From: Schistosoma mansoni
Lineage: Eukaryota > Platyhelminthes > Trematoda > Strigeidida > Schistosomatidae
Length of the DNA stretch: 64,000 bases
Assembly (NCBI RefSeq): GCF_000237925.1
Contig: NW_017386003.1
Location: 131,720 to 195,719, forward strand
Direction: 5' to 3'
Shown: piece by piece, positions 49,000 to 62,425 of the stretch
Numbering within the stretch: position 1 is the stretch's first letter
Layout of the letters: the number at the start of each line of letters is the position of its first letter
Notes under the pieces: generated by a model
The model's database searches: none
Told to the model about the DNA's origin: nothing
The model's input: the letters and a program-made list of their open reading frames with translations, nothing else
Translations under genes and position numbers: made by a program

Positions 49000-49115
49000 A
49001 CCATTGAAAATTGAGAAGCACTAGACGTCTACTTCATCCTAGTAAAGGATTTCTCATCAGAAAGTATTTACGACCTCACTGGGAATCAAATCTATGGGTT
49101 TCAGGTCTTGCGATG
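49000..49115 (-). repeat. Diverged SINE with near-complete hammerhead
   Basis: Read on the minus strand, CTGATGA is present, then a stem-loop (AAATCC...GGAT), then GAAG in place of GAAA, then GTC and TAGTGC. B-box similarity is weak. One core base is wrong, so cleavage is unlikely. Confidence 0.5.
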
Positions 49116-51120
49116 AGCGCTTGATCTTTAAAAAATTTATCAGGTATCAAATAGTTTACATATCTATCTTCAGTCAATTATTGATAATAAGCAACCATTT
49201 TTCAATGCCATCGATTGCTTTAGTTCAAGATATCCTGACAGTTTCTAATGGTACTGATCCTTTGGCTAAACAGTATAAAATAAAGAGATGGGTACTTAGA
49301 TTAAAAGATTGCATCTAAAAAGATTAGACAAGTCAAACATGGAAGTGAGTAAACAACTATGACTCCGAGAAATAATTACAGCAAGCATGTAAGGACTTTC
49401 TTTAAATTATACTATTGAGATTACTCAGCTTATTGATTTGTGAACATTTTATATTAAATCCGATATTTTCTGTTCATTTAAAAACAGCTGGCTTGGTGAA
49501 TAAAAAATTGTCAACATTAGAAGTGCTACATAAATTGCACAATTTTCGTACTCTGAAATGGCAACATCACAAGACAAAAGGAAAAGGAACAATGAATGAG
49601 ACATGTCGCTGATAATGCCTTTCAAAGATGGAGGAAATAACAAATCAAGCTTTCAACTCACGAACCTGATTGGTCGCTAAGATCTCAGTTTGAAAATGTA
49701 AAACCTAAGCGTTGAATAGCTTCAACAGTTATATGTCATTAACTAAAAAAACACATTGGAAACGATTGATATAGAGTGAAAGATATCTATATCAGGTCAT
49801 GTTACAAAGGATATCAGCTATGTGAAATTAAATATTATATTGGTAACAGCTTGATATTTATATCGACAATACTATATCATAGCTGAAGCTAAGAAGTAGT
49901 AAGATATTTTAGCTGATTCATTGTAATTTTTGGAACGTAGTAACAGAAAGCATACTCATCAATATTAAAAACAAATACAAAGCGTAATTACACTTCATTA
50001 AATGCTCCGAAATGAAAATGTACTTTGAATGTTTGAGGAAGAGTAACAGTATTATTACTGCTTTGGTTTGACGATTATGAATGAAATATTTAAATGATAT
50101 ATACACAATGAACTACTAGTTATTGAATGTCAACTACTCCTTACTCTATACACTTAAATTTATCCACTAAATGAACATTTAAAATGGCATATTTAATTCA
50201 CTATCATATTTGATGTCATATCAATCTGTGGTTGATGAATAAATTAGTCTTCATACATATTTTTGTATAACAGTCTCATCTCGTAGAAGTCATACAGTTA
50301 GAAGTATATAAACATTTTGTCAAAACACTACACATTTATTTCTGTAATCCCAAACGGAGATTTTAAACTTCGAAAAACTATGAGCTTCTTCTTACTGGTA
50401 TGTATGAATTCTTTTGCAAATCGGCTTTTTAATTGATAATACTCAACATATGAAAAGAAAGTTAATTATATGTCTTAAACTTCGATTTATGATTTAACCG
50501 GTTTACACTGAAATCATTGTAACACGAAGATGGAAAGTTACTAGCAATGGGATCCAGGACACGAGTTTGGTCCTGTTTGAGACACATCATTTAGATTTCA
50601 CTATTAGTCACTGTACATCCTTACTTAAAATACTTGTGATATGATATTAGTATCAAGGCAGTTCTCTCAAAATGCAAGTATGCCAAAAGACATTATTTAA
50701 AATTCAGTTCCTAATAGCAACAACACAAATAGATAATACTGTAAGACCTAGAAGTTTAGGAAACTTTGTGTCAAAGATAAACACACATAATTATCACCTC
50801 GTCGACCCAATATAATCTTCAGATTCAAAGACTATTCACGTTCAACGGTTCTAAGTCCCTTCGTCAAATAACTACACATTCTTATTAGGAAAAACTGAAG
50901 AAAGAATTCAGTGATTTTACAGTCATAGGCTATTTCAACATAATTGATTCATATAAGCCAATGAAATCCAGTATAAATTTGAGCGTGAAGATGATTGGCT
51001 AAAAAGACTATTATTGACAATTCTGTCTTATGATTGGTTTTTAATACATGAAAGCAACATGATTTACAAAATAGACTAAGTTTTCATAAATTTTGTCAAG
51101 TGATTCTCCTTTGGTGACAG
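49116..51120. other. AT-rich spacer or intron
   Basis: I see no exon or element. It ends in TTGGTGACAG, the probable splice acceptor of the long exon that follows. Confidence 0.4.
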
Positions 51121-52583
51121 AAATGCAATTACAACCTCCAGCTTATGAAAGTCTTGCAGCTGTAGACAATATGACTGGTGATGATAATTCAAATGGTAAT
51201 GTTGAACAAGGAATTATTCATCCAGTCAGACGACGACCATTCGGTAAATCTCTACGTAATCGATTGAATCATATTGTCAGTATGTATATACCTGGAAATA
51301 ATCTTACAGAAAACCGACTAGTCGGTATTGACGAGACAACAGATCATACAGGATTATTATCTTCTAACGAAAGTAAATTAGGATTTCCTTCTACGAAAGA
51401 TGATGAATTATATGATATAAAGTTAATTTATCCAGGTGATCAATTAATCAAAGGTGTTCTTCGCTATGCTAGTCTACCAGATAAATTTTCGCCTAATGAA
51501 TCTCCAAAAATCACATGTCTGGCTGCAGATCATAAAATAATTTATGTTGGCTTAGAAGATCTGCCATATATATTTTTAATTTCTGCTGAGTCACGTGACT
51601 GGAATGATCAAAATTATCATAAATTTGAAAGTAATCATTACAAGGGTTGTTTACATCTTCATTCTACTGGAGTTGGAAATATTCTACCTAAAGAATTATG
51701 CGCTCATACTACTAAAACCAATCATACTTTCCTCTACATCGTTGGAACTATACAAACTGATAATATGAATGAAGAAAAGAAATGGATTTTGGCAAAATTT
51801 GATTTGAATGGTCAACAAATTGCTCGTAGTCGTACATATTCATATCAACGTTATTCTGGTTTATCTGTGGACACTAATGACGATCATTTATTGCTTGCTT
51901 GTCCTTCAATCAATGAATCAAACGCATCGAATATTGATTCTCCAGGACAAATATGTAAGTTAACCCCAGGATTTGAACGTCGAGTATTCTCTATTACAAT
52001 GGGTAAAGAGTCTGTTTTCTATAAACCAAATTATGTAACACAAGAAACAGCCGGTCATTGTTGTTGGGCCTCTGTTGAACGTATCCATTATTCTACAGAA
52101 AATACAGAAAATATTCATCAACCTACAAGAAGACTTTTAGCATTTCCTGGACGTCAGCCTGTTGGTGGATTAAAACAAAGTGCACGTGAATGGTTACATG
52201 CTTATTCATGGGATTTCGCTGATTTGAGACCGGGTAGAATAGCTGCTTTCGATGCTGATCGTTTATTGGTGATTGATGCAGAGAATGGAACACTTTCTTA
52301 TATTACCTGGGTAAATAATGAGGAGAAACCAAACATGTATCGTATTACCCGTCCATCATCAAAACCTATCCGTCTACTGTATTCAACGTACAATTCGAAA
52401 TGTTTATCCAATGAGTCGAATAAAAATGTTGCCTATTTTGTAGCTGGTTCTAGTATATTCTCTTTCTCATTTTACCCCGATACTTCTGCCACGAAAATAT
52501 TTAATGATAATAGTAATAATAAAAATGATAATACTACAACTAATAATAATAATCACATGAGTAGTAGTGTCAGTCACGCATAA
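51121..52583 (+). CDS. Unrecognised protein, long 3' coding exon
   Basis: The frame is open from just after a TAA at 51087 to TAA at 52583. Either it starts at ATG 51123 (486 codons) or the exon begins after the AG at 51120 in phase 1. I prefer a spliced exon, because the ATG lies two bases behind a plausible acceptor. A PPAY motif near the start (QPPAYESL) fits WW-domain docking. About residues 105-460 alternate short hydrophobic strands with loops (KIIYVGLEDLPYIFLIS, SGLSVDTNDDHLLLACP, GRIAAFDADRLLVIDAENGT), as in beta-propeller proteins of the NHL kind. No named family is recognised. The C-terminus is Asn/Thr-rich from AAT/ACT codon runs. No signal peptide or membrane segment is evident. 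It is surely coding; the function is unknown. Confidence 0.8.
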
Positions 52584-55200
52584 ATCATCCATTTTTCTGT
52601 CGGTTACCATTTACTTCAAATTTCTTCCCCGTCGTCATACTTGTGAATTGAATTAATCATCAATTTATTTGTATAGTTTCAATGATAATATTAACAAAAT
52701 CTTATGACAACGGACACAATTGGAATTTATGCAGTTATAAAAATATTAATGTGTGTTTTATTGATCATTGCACTCAAGTTCTGTGTTCAACGACATCGTT
52801 TTTTTACGCAATTTATGGTGAATATCATTAAAACTTAATATAACCTGTTTGATTGTTATTACTTGATCATAAATGAATTTCTCATCATTTTCAATGTTAA
52901 TCTCTTCCTTTAAGTGGTTCAGTATTTCATTTTTACGAGAAACACATTACTTTCATTTATTTTTCAACCTGTTTACTAGAAAAAAGCCATTGTCTTTTGA
53001 ATTCCGCGTATAGTAATTTGATGTAGTATCCGTCAAAAATATCAACCTTTCGAAAATAAACGAACATAAATATAATGTCAAAGATTACCAATGCTTTGGA
53101 GTTACATTTGTCGTATTCACTTTAAACAAAGAAACGTTGAACTTTGAATTCCATGAAATTTATCAAAAGGAATTTGTTTTAAATCATCTCTCTTCTTTTA
53201 ATTATGAGACCGAAACGAAAACAAATTGCCTAATATTGGTAATAGTAATAATACTAGGAAGAAAAGTGTACAAATGATGAAGCTAATAATTAGACATTGA
53301 GAGGAAGGATTATCTACTACAACTGTCCCAATTCTTGTTAATGTCATTTATACTTTTTTTCTTAAAGGAAAACAACATTCTTTTCATTATTATCGTGCTT
53401 GTTTTCTTATTACATATTTTGTATTCGTTATTTGTATTGTTTTCCTAAATAGTATCTACTTTGATGATATTTGGAAATCGAATGTAATATTTATATAAAT
53501 GCACAAATGTTTAGTTTCGCGTGTGTATGAGTATAAAGTGAAGGTCTTTTTGGATATACTTATTGATATTTCTATTATCGATGAATACTGGTTGTATTTA
53601 TTTTAGTTGGATTAAGTGAAATTCGACCACTCAATTACTATGTGTTAGTAATTAGCACTGGGGTTCTTAGTGTGAAAAAGAGAGTTAGCTCATTTCACTT
53701 TACAATTCTAAGAGTTGTCTGTCAGAGTATGTGATCACGTTTGAATCTGAATTACTGTCAATCGTAACTAGAAAATTAATTCGTTCGCTGATGCTTGAAG
53801 ACTTTTTTTAAATTGGTTGCTAGAAACTTCTTATTAGCATTGAGGATCGCAACTGATCTGCCTCTTCCCTGCAGATCTTCATCCTGTGTGGATTACCACA
53901 ATATTACCATCAAGCCAAAATCATTCTGAACAGAGTTGGATGATGAATAACAGTGAAATTAAGGATATGAATTTCATCTTCTTTGAGAATCGTCCATTAG
54001 ACATACCTGTATCCGAGTTGATGTTCACTGTAGGACTCGAACGCAGTAGCACTCGCTTCAAACACCATCTCATTATCCCTTCATCTACTGAGTTCAGATA
54101 TCCATTGACTTGTTCAATGGTGTGAATTGCATTTCATTTGTGTCAATTGTTTGAATGTGTGTTTCTGTACAATTTTCCAACACATGGGTCAGTAACTAGA
54201 GTTGTTGAGATCTTTCTGCTACATACATGTTCATTGTGGGATAAGGAACACAAATATACTAAACGTTACAGTTTAAAATTAAATGTTTCATGGAAGTAAC
54301 ATTTTGATAAGGCAACAATCACCCATTTGATGAGCGGAGGAATGATGGGAAGTGTGGGATCCGACAAATTGATTGAAATTTATGTATAGTATTATCCTTA
54401 GTCACATAATCGTTCTCCGAATAATGAGTATTGACCTGTTTAGTTCAATAAACTAATTTTTTACATATGACAAGTTTATACATGTTTGTCCTATTGATTA
54501 TACAAAATCTAAATGTCTACTCAACATGACTCATTTTCACTATCGTGTGTTCTTCGCATTGTAAACTTTGTGTTGAACTAATTAAACAACATTTCCTGTT
54601 CTTATTTCCACAATCTAGAATGTAGATCCCAATGAATTTATTTTTGGTGAAATTTTCCCTGAAACTACAAACTTATCAGATGGTAATTATTTTGAAGGTT
54701 TTGATTTTGTAGTTTTACATCATGGACTGAATTTTGTTGGGGAACTGTTGAAAACAAGTAATGAATGGGCAGATTCTTCATACTGCTACAGCCTCCTCAA
54801 GAATGAGAATCCAAGATCTTAACTGGGAGTGAACTCAGCATCTCCAGGTCTTATAACAAGCGATTTATTTTCAGACGATCGTGTTGGTATTCAATTCTTT
54901 AAATTACCTGATTCATTTCACTTTGTCCTCTTTGATGTTATTATTGATGCCTGGGTTTTGTCAGTCAGTAAGGCCATTGATGTTCAATTTTCATTTTGTG
55001 GTAATGTGCATTGTAGCAACTTATGTTTTTGTCATATCTTATGTTATGTATAACTAAATAAGATTTTCCTCCATCACTGTACACTGAAATTCAGATTAAG
55101 ATTTGACGTCATGTATATTTAACGTTTCAATTATTCCCACTGTTTATCCACTAACAGTTTGTCAACTAAAAACGTAATGGATGTCAATCTTGCTTACGTT
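52584..55200. other. Probable 3' UTR, then spacer
   Basis: AATAAA at about 53056 is the first clear poly(A) signal after the stop codon at 52583. Beyond it I see no exon. A SINE scrap on the minus strand is possible at 54775-54850. The 79-codon frame at 53886-54125 has no recognisable content. Confidence 0.4.
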
Positions 55201-55224
55201 AACACAGGTATTATGTTCTGTTAC

Positions 55225-55740
55225 CTTACCGATATCCGTCTTCCAATCGAAGGACGAGTTTACTGCTCACCAGTTTGTCTCGTCCTACTTCATGGTCGTG
55301 AAACATGGCTCTTGAAAATAGAGGATATTCGTTAGTTACTGGAGTTCGATCATAGATGCCTTGGAAGCATTACTCATTTATGTTGGGTCAATCGAGTTGT
55401 CAGTGCTAAATTGGACGCAGAGTACTGGGTAAATATGGGAAATCGATTGACGAAGTAGTCAATCCTTATCGACTCAGATGTTTGGGATATGTATTACATT
55501 ATCACCATTCGCCCATTCAGGTGATGATGAATAGTGTAATATTAGGTTGGCAGAATGCTATGGGTAGCCAAACCAAAGAGTGTGATTAGTCCATGTAGTC
55601 ACTGACTGTTAAAATTATCCGTATAGGTAGGTGCAGACCACCTGGTTGGGTTCTGCTCGATTATCGTAAACAATAGTTAGAGACTGTGGATGACATAACT
55701 GAAAGTCGTTAACAATGGTGCAGGAGCATTAACTCTTCGT
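55225..55740 (+). pseudogene. RTE-like ORF2 C-terminal fragment
   Basis: Translation in broken frames gives DIRLPIEGRVYCSPVCLVLL, ETWLLKIEDI and FDHRCLGSITHLCW, matching the RTE copy at 37560-37760. The match continues weakly through a GRCRPPGWV-like region near 55628. Many stops make it an old copy. Confidence 0.78.
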
Positions 55741-56103
55741 TTTCTCTTACATCTAAAGTTTCTAAATTTCTCATAAATTGTTTCGTCACATTTTCTTCTG
55801 GAATTGCATTTTGGATGCTTAATGTGTCACATAACCATTAATAATGTTCCTACATCTACTAATTCGTGAGTTCCTTTGATTATTTCATCTCTACTTGAAA
55901 ACATTCACAGATGTGTTGGGTTCTACTTCACTTTGATTGACTGATGTACTGAACATTTGTATTGATGCATCTTTAATTCCATCACTGAATGAAGTGATCA
56001 TTCTAATAATTGATTGATGGATGGATTGATAAACCTTTCTTTCTAATTTAGGATCTAATACTAATTAATATATAAGCTTTGTGTAATTATGAATCAATAA
56101 TTT

Positions 56104-56121
56104 TGTGTGTGTGTGTGTGTG
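56104..56121. repeat. (GT)n microsatellite
   Basis: A run of nine GT units. Confidence 0.9.
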
Positions 56122-56623
56122 GTTTTTCTAATGTTCATATATGTCACCTGTTAATTGACCTTTATCTGTATTGTATTATTTACAAAACTTGACCTTGAAT
56201 GATGAATGATCTTAAAATAGACTACATTGAATGAATGAAGAGGATTGTTATTAACAATGTTATCATTTTAACTGAATTGATTGATCAAATTAATGTAATT
56301 TACTGTATATAGAATGAAATGTACTATGATTATTGATTTTTGTGGATGATGCATTCACATGGTATACAGTTCAGCTGGTTGAATAATGAGATAATAATTG
56401 CTATGGCGATAATTTCATTTCAATTATATGAATACAACTAATAGTTTGCATTTGTCAATTTACAAACGAACATACTTTCCAACTAATTTCATTGTTTTAT
56501 GATGTCATTCTTGTGGTAGACTATGAGGTTACTATATTGAAGATTTTAATTAAATTCACTTTAAAGCCTTTGAAGAATTTTCAGTGGTTGTGTTAAGTAT
56601 GAAATTGTCTATGACTAGTGTTA

Positions 56624-56760
56624 CGACAACAACTACGACTAATACTAGTGCTCGAACTACTACTACTACTACTACTACCGATACTACTACTGCTACTACC
56701 AATACTACTACTACTACTAATAATAATAATAATAGTAATAATAATAACAATAATAATATC
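56624..56760. repeat. Compound triplet repeat (ACT)n/(AAT)n
   Basis: About 137 bp of triplets change from ACA/ACT-type units on the left to AAT-type units on the right, with scattered interruptions. Long open frames here on both strands are by-products of the triplet period. Confidence 0.9.
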
Positions 56761-56799
56761 AAGACTTCTCAGTATGTTAGAATTGAAGACTTGTAAAAT

Positions 56800-58590
56800 G
56801 ATATACTCAGTGTTCCAGTCGTTCCAAGTTATTATTTGTGCTATTAAATATTGACCAACAATGTGATTTGGGAGATTTGTTTCGTTTTGATTTGAAGTTT
56901 TCGACCTGGAAGCCGATATGTGTCTCAGTTTTGATATATTCATTGAGACTTGAATCCATGATCTATCACTTCAAATATTACAATTTTATTCACCAGACAA
57001 TTGAGTGCAGATAACCATCAGCCTTCCTATTTTTTGGTAGGATATTTATTATAATAGCAGCACAATGATCAAAATTCAATTTTGAATATTAATCAACAGC
57101 AGGAAAACACAAAGTCTTTCAAATAATTGTGAATATCATACCATTTGAGCAAGTTGTGCGGCTACTTTAAATCAGTAATCTAGTGGACGATAATCTGGGA
57201 TTTGACTCTTTTTTTATTAAGATGTACCTCCGTCGCATTATTGATTAGTTACAATGTGGATTTAAACTCAGTAGCTACAGCTTTCGGAAATCAAAGTGTT
57301 CCTTGCTGTCGATTCAAGTCAATACAACTTGCCCCTAGGAGCTGACATACAGAAATTCTAACCACTTCCTAGTCCCCGGATTTCCTCAATTCTCAAGCTC
57401 TGACCACGAAATAAAAGGCAGGAAGTATGAAAGGAGCTTTATTTCCATAGTTAGGTAATTCATGGAAAACAGAATCGGTTGTTTACTAGAATTCTCTTGA
57501 GTATTTCTAAAGGGCGAGAAGTATTTTCAATAATTTTCTAACGTCTAAAGTCATATGGTGTATGACAGTCTCAATTATTACCCATTTTACATGTTTCGTT
57601 ATTATTTGTTTTGATCTTTTATAATCCCATAGTGAAACACTGTACTGTTGACCTTGAACTCAGACTTGTTCATATCCTATTGTTTCACTTTGTCGACACG
57701 ACACTGTGTTATGCATTTAATAACAATCAGTAGTATCTAGAAAATTGCAAGAAATGTTTGAGGAATCTACGTGGGATTCCATCACAGGTACGTTCAGGTG
57801 ACAAGTTTCAAACACTTCAAAATGCTAATTTTTTATTCCACTGCTAAACATTACCAAAAGTATAATAAAAACCATATTTGGTAGTTGAAAATCTAGTTTT
57901 TGTTTTCATTTCATATCAGGATAACATGTTATGTACACAGTATGTGTGTTATAACAAAAAGAACCTTTAGTTGAAGGATACTTAGAGAAATGACTTTATC
58001 AAATTAGCGATGTGAAAAGTAGTTTAGTGGTAAAAACACCAAACACCTGTCCAGCAAACTGTTATTTTTAATTGAATCATCATTAAATTAAACATAGAAA
58101 AAATATATTCGAACGATAGTCACTGAGGTCACAAACTAATCGATTACAGTGATTGATGACAACCAAAGATATGAATATAAGTCACCAAACCTCATGTTAT
58201 AAAACCAGTGTTTTATTACTCCATACGAGATTGTTTTTCTACCCAATATATGTATTGAAGTAAGTTATCATTCGGCTGACTATAATAGTTTATTTTCAGG
58301 GATTATTACTAAAAAGCATATTTCCTCTTTAAATCGATTGGTATATACTTAAATTGAATTTTATTCACAATGATTTTATTTGTTCTAAGGGTTAAGTTCA
58401 ATCTTCAAAATTAACTAAAATCAATAGTCATGTGATCATCAGTGAATGACTGGCTTCGATATAAATCTCTCAAATTTTAATGAGAAGTTGTGATGAGTCA
58501 AGTTCCGTTATATCGGGAGTGAGATATCAATCATTTATGAAAATGAATAGTTGTTGCATTGTACCACGGATTGAAATGATTTGGAAATAT
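56800..58590. other. AT-rich spacer
   Basis: I see no exon or recognisable element. Confidence 0.4.
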
Positions 58591-58599
58591 AAACCATTT

Positions 58600-58710
58600 C
58601 ACTTCAGCTCAGTGATCAATAACCGTCACTCTTGAGGAGTCCTATAATACTGCTAAACAGTTGTCCATACAGTGCACTTTTGGGTGAATAAGAATTCCTC
58701 TGAATGATTC
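58600..58710 (+). repeat. Decayed SINE fragment
   Basis: CTCTTGAGGAGTCCTATAATACTGCTAAACAGTTGTCCA follows the ribozyme layout but has lost CUGANGA, stem II and GAAA. The B-box half is unrecognisable. Confidence 0.45.
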
Positions 58711-59547
58711 AAAATCTTCAAAGTAAGGACTATTTTCGTTGAAATTCTACATTTCTCTTAAATAACATAACAACTTTATATTTTTTGATACACATAAATA
58801 TATAAATGGATCAGTTTTCAGAGTTCTAAGTATCATTATTACAAAAATGAAATACTAGAAAATAATCAATATTCCGTATTAAAAATAAATAGTATGTAGG
58901 CTGTATTAGTCATGGATTGATTTCAGTTAATGTACTAATGAGAACCATGATAACTTTCTGTTAACTATATAGACGACTTTAAATAATAGGACTATTGTGA
59001 TTGAATGATCAATGTTTACAGTGGTAAGTAGTCGGAATTCTTAGTGAGTCACTGTTACCTCTCCTCAATCAAACTGAGTAATATTTTTGAACTATTTTAG
59101 TTGAGAAGTCCATTGCACCAACAAAATACCTAGCTACATAATAGCAAGTGAATTGATAAATCCACACTGAAGTGATCCGATATGGTGGTTTATTTTTTGG
59201 GTTGTTTGTAAATATAGGTTGATTAAAGGAGAACAAACTCAGAGAGATTATGCAAAGGAATTACTTCTGAGGAATATAGTGGTATGTTTGTTCTTGGACA
59301 CGATTAAATTTCTGTCTCACTGTTGACTCCGTTAGCTCTATACGTTATAGGCTCTCACTAAAACTTTATGAAATACATAAACTGTATAGAATACTTTAAG
59401 TGTTCCGTAATTTGTTCAACTGTAAATATCAGCTTCCAGTTATTTCAAATTGGAATTCATGAATAACAAACAAATAACAACGTCAGAGGGGGTTTTGTGG
59501 ATATTATAGTAATTTTAATAGTTGAGATAATGAATCAATTGATAATT

Positions 59548-59690
59548 CCTGGGTTCGAATCTCGTGAGGCGGGATCGTGAATGTGCACTGCTGAGGAGTC
59601 CCATAATAGGACGAAACGGCCGTCCAGTGCTTCCAGGTTTTCCATGGTGATCTAGCTTCAATTGATTCATGATCTCAACTATTAAAATAA
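59548..59690 (+). repeat. 5'-truncated Sm-alpha-like SINE
   Basis: It begins at the B box (CCTGGGTTCGAATC) and runs through an intact hammerhead to the TTCCATGGTGATCTAGCTTCAATTGA tail. The A box and 5' body are missing, so it should lack its own pol III promoter. Confidence 0.85.
59585..59630 (+). ncRNA. Hammerhead ribozyme, core intact
   Basis: Type I layout. Stem I is GCACTG (59585-59590) with CAGTGC (59625-59630), six perfect pairs. The core strands are CTGAGGA (59591-59597) and GAAA (59613-59616). Stem II is GTCC with GGAC. Stem III is very short around GGCC, as known for Sm-alpha ribozymes, and the cleavage triplet GTC is at 59622-59624. Every conserved base of the CUGANGA...GAAA...UH consensus is present. 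Confidence 0.82.
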
Positions 59691-60689
59691 CAATGTATCA
59701 GTAATGCAGTGTAAATAGAAATCAAAATTCAACTAATCTAATAAGATTAGTAAATTTGGTCGATAGACTTCAATGGACGCTGTCACGAACTATTTCATTC
59801 AGAAGAGTTTTTATAATATTGACCGAAATTCACCAATTTTGTTTGATAAACTCAACTAAATTGAAAAATTTAGTGTCATTAGTCGGTTGGTAAATGATCA
59901 CTATTCATTAATGTATAAATATGAGGTTAAAATTTTGATATGAGATAGTTGAAGGCAGTTCACAAAAGGTCATGAGCTTTAATTTGTGCTAGAATGAAAT
60001 TCTATCATTGTAGATATTCAGTATAGTCAATCACGAAATCTCAATAGACTGAGATATACGGTATTTAGCAGGTATTTTATCTTGCACATATATTTTACAT
60101 TTAAGTTGGGTGGTTGAAAACAGTTGTCAGAGCGACTATGTAGATACTAGTTATATGATAAGTAACACTTATCAACAGAGTGTATCTAAAATCTTAAGGT
60201 TACTAATACTCACTTCGGGAGTTCAAAACCACATCATCCAATGCTAAAGTTAGAGATGCCATTGAGTTATACCTTCCTCCACTGATATATCATGGAATTC
60301 AGATGTTTATACAAATTGATTAATTAGTGGCAGCTAATTTGATATTGTTTAGTTCTTCATACTAATAGAAATATATCAGGTTGTAACGTGTTTGTTTTTT
60401 TGTTGTGTCCTTCATTATTGACAGAAATGTTTATTAGTTTATGTTAGTTATTTAGATTCTTGATCAAGATGAATAGATATCTATATTGTTTCTGAGATGA
60501 AATAAAAGAAAGGCTTTTACACTTATTTTTCATATTTACCACCCTGTACAATCATTGATTAAACTTCTCAGCCGTGTTGATCAGATTTTGATTCCTTAGT
60601 TATGGGTTTGTGAGCCATTTATAATATACAGTTGCTGTTAGGCACCATAGCAATAGGTTTAAACAGCTAAACTACTATCAGTATAGAGG

Positions 60690-60845
60690 AACTTGTGGAG
60701 AACAAAGGTTCTGGGTTCGATTGCCGGATGAGAGATAATAAATCTGAACTCCTGAGAAGTCTTATACTAGGACGAAACAATCGTCCAGTGCTTTTAGGTT
60801 TTCAACGGTGGTCTAGTTAACATCAATTTGTGATTTAAACTATGA
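60690..60845 (+). repeat. Diverged SINE with damaged hammerhead
   Basis: The B box TCTGGGTTCGATTGC is followed by CCTGAGAAGTCTTATACTAGGACGAAACAATCGTCCAGTGC. GAAA, the GTC triplet and the 3' half of stem I are kept. CUGANGA is changed to CTGAGAA. Confidence 0.7.
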
Positions 60846-62390
60846 AAAAAACCATTATTAGTAAATTACTGACTGATATAGTTAAAGTGATGTCACATTC
60901 ATTTACGAGACTGTAATACTGATTATTTATTCATTGCGAAATAATATATTTATAGGTAAAGGGTGAAATATTCATACAAACATATATTTACCCGGAAAAC
61001 GCGAAGAACAAGACAGATTAGCATTCGCAGTGAATTTTGTTTCGTTAATAAGTCGTACTTCAGAATTTCAGTTACGATGAGTGAATACATTTTGAGGAAA
61101 ATAAATAACCTATGGTGAATAAATTAACTATTCTCTTAAATAGTTTTTTTAAGAAATCGACTGGAACTGGAAAATATTAAGTATTAAATTATAATTAATT
61201 GAATAAATTCATTTATATGGGTTATTTGAATCCTAAAAGAATTGAGTAAATGCTTGCCAACTAAGCTCTCGGATGTGTAAACTAAAGGAAGTATAGCTTA
61301 GATATTTCGAGCATGAATATAACAAATTAATAATTATTCAAGATAGATTCTAAGTAAGAACGCCTCAAATGTGGACGAATGCAGTACTATAAAAATAAGT
61401 ACAAATAAAACGATAAAACGAACACAACGGATCCAAGATGAACCAGAAATTACAACAAGGGCTTAATATCCTAAGTAGACAACTAGAATAGAAGCTCCTT
61501 TAAGTTAGAAATCAATGAATTTTAAATAATTATTGCCGAAACTCATTACCCCTTAGATGATTAGTTTGTAGTAGACGGTAACCCACTGCATAAGACAAAC
61601 TGAATACAATAGAATGTGAAAGCTTGTAGTCAGTGAAAAGAAAAAATCTAAGGATTACAAGTGGAAAAAGATTGAATAGCCATGCTATATATGATAGGAC
61701 TTAAAAAAGCAACAAATATACATAAATTTAAATGAATATTTAAGTGGTCAGTGTCTACTCGATAATATTCTGCATATGAGAACAGGATTATTTTGACAGA
61801 ATTCGTTGTTGAAGTCTCTTTATAGGTAATTAAATAACATTTCAACGCTAACAGATTTTCATTAGGTTACATCCCGTGGAGATTTATGAATGGTAGCTTT
61901 GAGAACTATTTATAGACCAATATAATATGTATACTTCCTATTGTATAATTGTTAAGTGACTAAACTATTCACATTCGTGTCTCTCTTATTATAAGCTTTA
62001 TTTTGACATATAGACTATTATTATACAATTTACCATTCTTGAGTTATCCCTAGTCCATTAATTACTGTTCCACTTATTCACAGCTACATTTGGCTAAATC
62101 TTGTACAAATGTTATTTTCTATTTTATGGTACGATGTGGTCTGTTTGTTCGGCATATAAACCCAGTATGTTTGTGAATAATGAATCATATTGCAGAGGCT
62201 GTTATTGGTGTTCTGGACTTAACTGGTTGGGCTAGGCAGAAAGCAGGACTGATAAGTACTCAAGACTGCTCATATGGTTTTTGTGTATCACTGGTCCGAC
62301 CGATAATTCACTCCTCTCTGATTGGCGGGGATCATCACTTCATATCTAATAAACTGGGCACTCAAGCAATCGATATAACATATTCAGGAT
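60846..62390. other. AT-rich spacer
   Basis: I see no exon or element. An 84-codon frame at 62180-62434 runs into the TTA repeat and has no recognisable content. Confidence 0.4.
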
Positions 62391-62394
62391 ATGC

Positions 62395-62425
<31 letters not shown>
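62395..62425. repeat. (ATT)n microsatellite
   Basis: About ten ATT units without interruption. Confidence 0.9.

Noticed and set aside
53886-54125. 79-codon plus-strand frame
   Set aside because: No recognisable motif; the composition is that of the surrounding spacer.
56556-56943. Several long frames on both strands
   Set aside because: They are by-products of the triplet repeat, giving runs of Thr/Asn, Leu/Val or Ser.
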